From NCBI GenBank assembly GCA_031263965.1, contig JAISES010000095.1:1-16170 (forward strand): 16,170 bases of DNA, read 5' to 3'. Positions within the stretch are counted from its first letter, which is position 1. Each line of letters starts with the position of its first letter. Positions 13,462 through 16,170 of this stretch are shown here, piece after piece. Made by a program: the position numbers and the translations under genes. The stretch comes from Prevotella sp. (GTDB lineage: Bacteria; Bacteroidota; Bacteroidia; Bacteroidales; Dysgonomonadaceae). Under the pieces are notes generated by a model. It was given only the letters and a program-made list of their open reading frames with translations, did no database searches and was not told where the DNA came from.

Positions 13462-14031
13462 ATGCGTCATACGGGTATGGCTGAGTTCAACGACATCTTT
13501 TACATACGGCAGGTCAAAAACGGAAATACCGGTGCGTTTGTCCATATTGTCCGCCGCTATGAGAGAATGGTATTTACCATTGTCGGAAAAATCGTCTCCC
13601 GCCGTGCCGATGCGGAAGATATTACTCAGGAAGTATTTATCAAGGTATTTCAGTCTTTAGGCCAATACCGGGAAGAAGCCGGTTTTGGTACATGGTTGTA
13701 CCGGATAGCGTACAACACAACGATATCGGAACTGCGCAAACGAAAACATGAATTTATGCCGGTTGAAGACCGTTTCGACAATATACCCGACAGTGGAATA
13801 TCAAATGCGATAGATGAAATCGGCACGGAAGAGCAATTAGGATATCTGGATAAGGTACTTGAAAAGATGCCGCCTGATGATGTTCTGCTGATAACCATGT
13901 TTTACTTAAACAGCAACAGTGTGCAGGAAATCAGCAGCATAACAGGAATAAGCACAGCAAATGTAAAAGTAAAGTTGCACAGAATAAGAAAATTTATGAA
14001 CTTTGAAATAAATAAACTCATACAGCAATGA
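13462..14031 (+). CDS. ECF-type sigma-70 family RNA polymerase sigma factor
   Basis: A 189-residue sigma factor with the two domains of the ECF group. Sigma region 2 holds AFVHIVRRYERMVFTIVGKI, DAEDITQEVFIKVFQSL (region 2.2, core polymerase binding) and FGTWLYRIAYN (region 2.4, -10 recognition). After a linker, region 4 has LEKMPPDDVLLITMFYL and the helix-turn-helix VQEISSITGISTANVKVKL (-35-type recognition). It redirects RNA polymerase to a regulon that cannot be deduced here. I use ATG 13462; ATG 13477 (MAEFNDIF) is equally plausible. The frame stays open back to a TTG at 13363, but that would lie upstream of the promoter box and adds unrelated sequence. The stop overlaps the next gene by four bases (ATGA), implying translational coupling to its probable anti-sigma factor. 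Confidence 0.9.
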   Translation: MRHTGMAEFNDIFYIRQVKNGNTGAFVHIVRRYERMVFTIVGKIVSRRADAEDITQEVFIKVFQSLGQYREEAGFGTWLYRIAYNTTISELRKRKHEFMPVEDRFDNIPDSGISNAIDEIGTEEQLGYLDKVLEKMPPDDVLLITMFYLNSNSVQEISSITGISTANVKVKLHRIRKFMNFEINKLIQQ

Positions 14032-14411
14032 ACGAAGATAAAGACAGACTCAGGGGTTTATTTCGGGAAATGAAATTAGACAAACCGTCAGCTGGCTTCG
14101 AATGCCGCCTGATGCAAAGCATACATGCCATAACAGAAAAACAAACGAAGAAAGGACCCATTCCGGCTAAAAGTATTTTGGCAATAACCGGAGGAATTTT
14201 AGGAATCCTGGGTATACCTGCGGCTATTCTGTGGTGGTTAGGCATTTCTATCAAACCGGAGATTCAACCTGTTGAAGCTGATTTTTCATTCAGTATGCCT
14301 GCCATAAATATAAATCCATATGTCATCTCTATTGCATCCGTATGTCTGTTGCTTTTAGTTACAGATATGCTGATTCGCAGGCGTATCTGGGAAAAGAAGA
14401 ATAAAGATTAG
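14028..14411 (+). CDS. Putative membrane anti-sigma factor (two helices)
   Basis: 127 residues: a charged N-terminal cytoplasmic part of about 45 residues with LDKPSAGFECRLMQSI, resembling the P-x-x-F-x-x-x-(V/L)M-x-x-I motif seen near the start of many Bacteroidota anti-sigma proteins; a membrane helix about 50-73; a 25-residue loop presumably outside; a second helix about 98-116; and a short basic tail RRRIWEKKNKD. No zinc-binding HxxxCxxC motif is present. Its coupled start inside the sigma-factor stop codon, and its topology, suggest it holds the sigma factor at the membrane until a signal releases it. This is inference; an accessory membrane protein of another kind is possible. It ends three bases before the convergent helicase stop, leaving no room for a separate terminator. 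Confidence 0.7.
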   Translation: MNEDKDRLRGLFREMKLDKPSAGFECRLMQSIHAITEKQTKKGPIPAKSILAITGGILGILGIPAAILWWLGISIKPEIQPVEADFSFSMPAININPYVISIASVCLLLLVTDMLIRRRIWEKKNKD

Positions 14412-14414
14412 GGT

Positions 14415-16170
14415 TTAGCCGATGATATCGAACCGCGCAAACTTAAGCAATAGCTGTTTTACGCCTGAATTTTCGAACTCAACAGTTGCCTTGCGGCTAT
14501 CCGGATCGCCCGACACGGCGGTTACTTTACCTATTCCAAACCGTTCGTGCTTGATTGTAGCCCCTACTTGCACTTCATTTGTTTTTCCGGCGGAAGTTTT
14601 CGGCACGGCATTTTTTGCGTTCACAAACTTAGGACGTGATAATGGTAAATCCGTGTTATTAGCCATAGGTTTCTGCGCTGTTGCAGGACGATCTCCGTAA
14701 GTCGCAGGTGTGGACGAAGTTTTTGTATAATCAAACAATTCCCTGGTATATGTTTCAGGTTTGTTTATCACGCCGAATCCCCCCAAAACACTTGCATTGA
14801 CATTCAAATATTCGGTATCTATATCCCTTAAGAAGCGGCTTGGATTAGATGCATTCACCATTCCATTCCGGAAACGGCTCTTGGCATAAGAGATCATACA
14901 GTATTCCTTTGCACGGGTAATAGCTACATAGAAAAGCCGTCGTTCTTCTTCAAGTCCCCTAATTTCATTTTTTGCCATAGCCGAAGGAAATAAATCCTCT
15001 TCCAACCCTACAATAAACACATTATTAAATTCAAGCCCTTTAGCCGCATGTACGGTCATCATGGTCACCTTCTCCTGATTGGCCTCCTTGTCCGTATCCT
15101 GATCCGTGAGCAACGACACCTCGGACAAGAAATCCATCAACCCGATACCGCCTGATCCCTCTTCCTGCCTGCTTTCACAAAATCCGTGAATACCGCCTAA
15201 CAATTCCTGCAAATTTTCCTGGCGGCTCATGCCTTCGGGTGTCTGATCCTGATAAGCCTCGCTTGCTATGCCGCTTTGTTTTACAATCTTAGATGCAAGT
15301 TCATAAGCCGAAAGCTCATTAATCAGAGCTATAAAACTTTCTATCAGTTCTCTGAAATCCTTTAGTTTTTTAGAAGTCCCGGCATTGACATTCAGGTTAT
15401 ATTCAAGAGGCTGTCCGATAACTTCCCATAAACTGATATTATGGATGCGGGCGGCATTCGACACCTTATCCAAAGTAGTACTTCCAATACCACGGGCAGG
15501 GAAATTGATAGTACGCTTGAAAGCCTCCTCATCCCGAGGATTGACTATCATACGGAAATAAGCGATAACATCCTTGATCTCTTTACGTTGATAAAAAGAC
15601 AAGCCGCCATAGATGCGGTATGGTATATTCTTTTTCCTTAAAGCTTCCTCAAATACGCGTGACTGGGCATTAGTACGGTAAAGAATAACAAAATCGCCGT
15701 AAGAAGCCTTCTTATCACGGCGCAAATCCCATATTTTATTGGAAACGATTACCCCTTCTTCAAAATCGGAATATGCTCCGGCGACCTCTATTCTTTCACC
15801 TTTGTCGTTTTCTGAGAAAACCGTCTTTTGAATCTGCTCCCTGTTCTGCTTTATCAGGCTATTTGCAGCGTTTACAATATTCTGTGTCGAACGGTAATTC
15901 TGCTCCAGTTTAAATATCTTAGATTCCGGATAAACCTCTTTAAACTTGAGTATATTATCGATATTCGCCCCTCGGAACGAGTATATGCTTTGGGCATCAT
16001 CGCCTACCACGCACACACGATGATGTGCATCGGCCAATTGTTTTATAACCAGATACTGGGCAAAATTAGTATCCTGATACTCATCAACAAGTATATACCG
16101 GTAGCGTTCCTGATAATTTTTCAGCACATCGGGATGATCGCGGAAAAGGCAATTAGTATAGAACAACAAG
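14415..16170 (-). CDS. PcrA/UvrD-type superfamily 1 DNA helicase, C-terminal part (start outside window)
   Basis: 584 residues are present; the family usually has 750-800, so the first 200 or so, with the Walker A motif, lie beyond the right edge. The TTG at the edge is an internal leucine codon. Visible motifs, numbered from the edge, are DEYQDTN at 29-35 (motif II), VVGDDAQSIYSFRGA at 54-68 (motif III) and QNYRST at 90-95 (motif IV). Then come FPARGIGSTTLDKV in domain 2B, MTVHAAKGLEFNNVFIVGLE (motif V) and EERRLFYVAITRAKEYC (motif VI). After a Ser/Thr/Ala-rich linker, the end has the small PcrA C-terminal domain (VGATIKHERFGIGKVTAV, ending LLLKFARFDIIG), known in relatives to bind RNA polymerase. 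It is a 3'-5' ATP-driven helicase of repair and replication-transcription conflict resolution. It is convergent with the anti-sigma gene, three bases apart. Confidence 0.93.
   Translation of the reverse strand, partial: LLFYTNCLFRDHPDVLKNYQERYRYILVDEYQDTNFAQYLVIKQLADAHHRVCVVGDDAQSIYSFRGANIDNILKFKEVYPESKIFKLEQNYRSTQNIVNAANSLIKQNREQIQKTVFSENDKGERIEVAGAYSDFEEGVIVSNKIWDLRRDKKASYGDFVILYRTNAQSRVFEEALRKKNIPYRIYGGLSFYQRKEIKDVIAYFRMIVNPRDEEAFKRTINFPARGIGSTTLDKVSNAARIHNISLWEVIGQPLEYNLNVNAGTSKKLKDFRELIESFIALINELSAYELASKIVKQSGIASEAYQDQTPEGMSRQENLQELLGGIHGFCESRQEEGSGGIGLMDFLSEVSLLTDQDTDKEANQEKVTMMTVHAAKGLEFNNVFIVGLEEDLFPSAMAKNEIRGLEEERRLFYVAITRAKEYCMISYAKSRFRNGMVNASNPSRFLRDIDTEYLNVNASVLGGFGVINKPETYTRELFDYTKTSSTPATYGDRPATAQKPMANNTDLPLSRPKFVNAKNAVPKTSAGKTNEVQVGATIKHERFGIGKVTAVSGDPDSRKATVEFENSGVKQLLLKFARFDIIG

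Overview
The window is a stretch of chromosome from a Bacteroidota bacterium, most likely order Bacteroidales. A Dysgonomonas-like relative is a guess from overall feel and is not proven. The evidence is: Bacteroidota-type promoter boxes (TAnnTTTG, once with an exact TTTG-N20 upstream partner); the almost complete absence of Shine-Dalgarno sequences; an OmpA/TPR protein and an OMP_b-brl_3-type outer-membrane barrel typical of the phylum; and a DUF6249-like small membrane protein beside an ECF sigma factor. GC content is low to moderate.

Layout. 1-966: 3' end of an OmpA/TPR-type envelope protein, closed by a strong hairpin terminator. 1044-1826: a TIGR02757 (DUF2400) protein of unknown function, whose stop overlaps the stop of a convergent pair, proC then a family 2 glycosyltransferase (3524-1823). 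3525-3999: a repeat-rich intergenic region. 4000-4818: a metallo-beta-lactamase-fold hydrolase flanked on both sides by the same two short repeat modules. 4819-5207: a second repeat-rich gap with a MITE-like element. 5208-8151: a secreted TPR protein, then an ABM-domain protein and aspartyl-tRNA synthetase (aspS) as a likely operon. 8152-8952: a third repeat-rich gap holding a decayed IS transposase start and an inverted second copy of the 159-bp repeat seen at 4950. 8953-9777 and 9855-12353: a periplasmic protein with two TonB C-terminal-like domains and an outer-membrane beta-barrel protein, convergent and sharing one hairpin terminator. 12558-14411: two small membrane-protein genes diverging from an ECF sigma factor that is translationally coupled to a putative two-helix anti-sigma factor. 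14415-16170: the C-terminal three quarters of a PcrA/UvrD helicase, running off the right edge.

How it fits together. Most genes are ordinary core functions: proline synthesis, tRNA charging, DNA repair and envelope proteins. I see no defence system, phage, integron, CRISPR array, tRNA or rRNA. The unusual content lies in the three gene-poor gaps and in the sigma-factor control region. The gaps carry at least four dispersed repeat families, including a 159-bp element present as an inverted pair (153/159 identical by eye) bracketing the TPR-ABM-aspS segment. The sigma-factor control region has two face-to-face promoters built on a perfect 9-bp inverted repeat. All family assignments come from reading motifs, with no database search.
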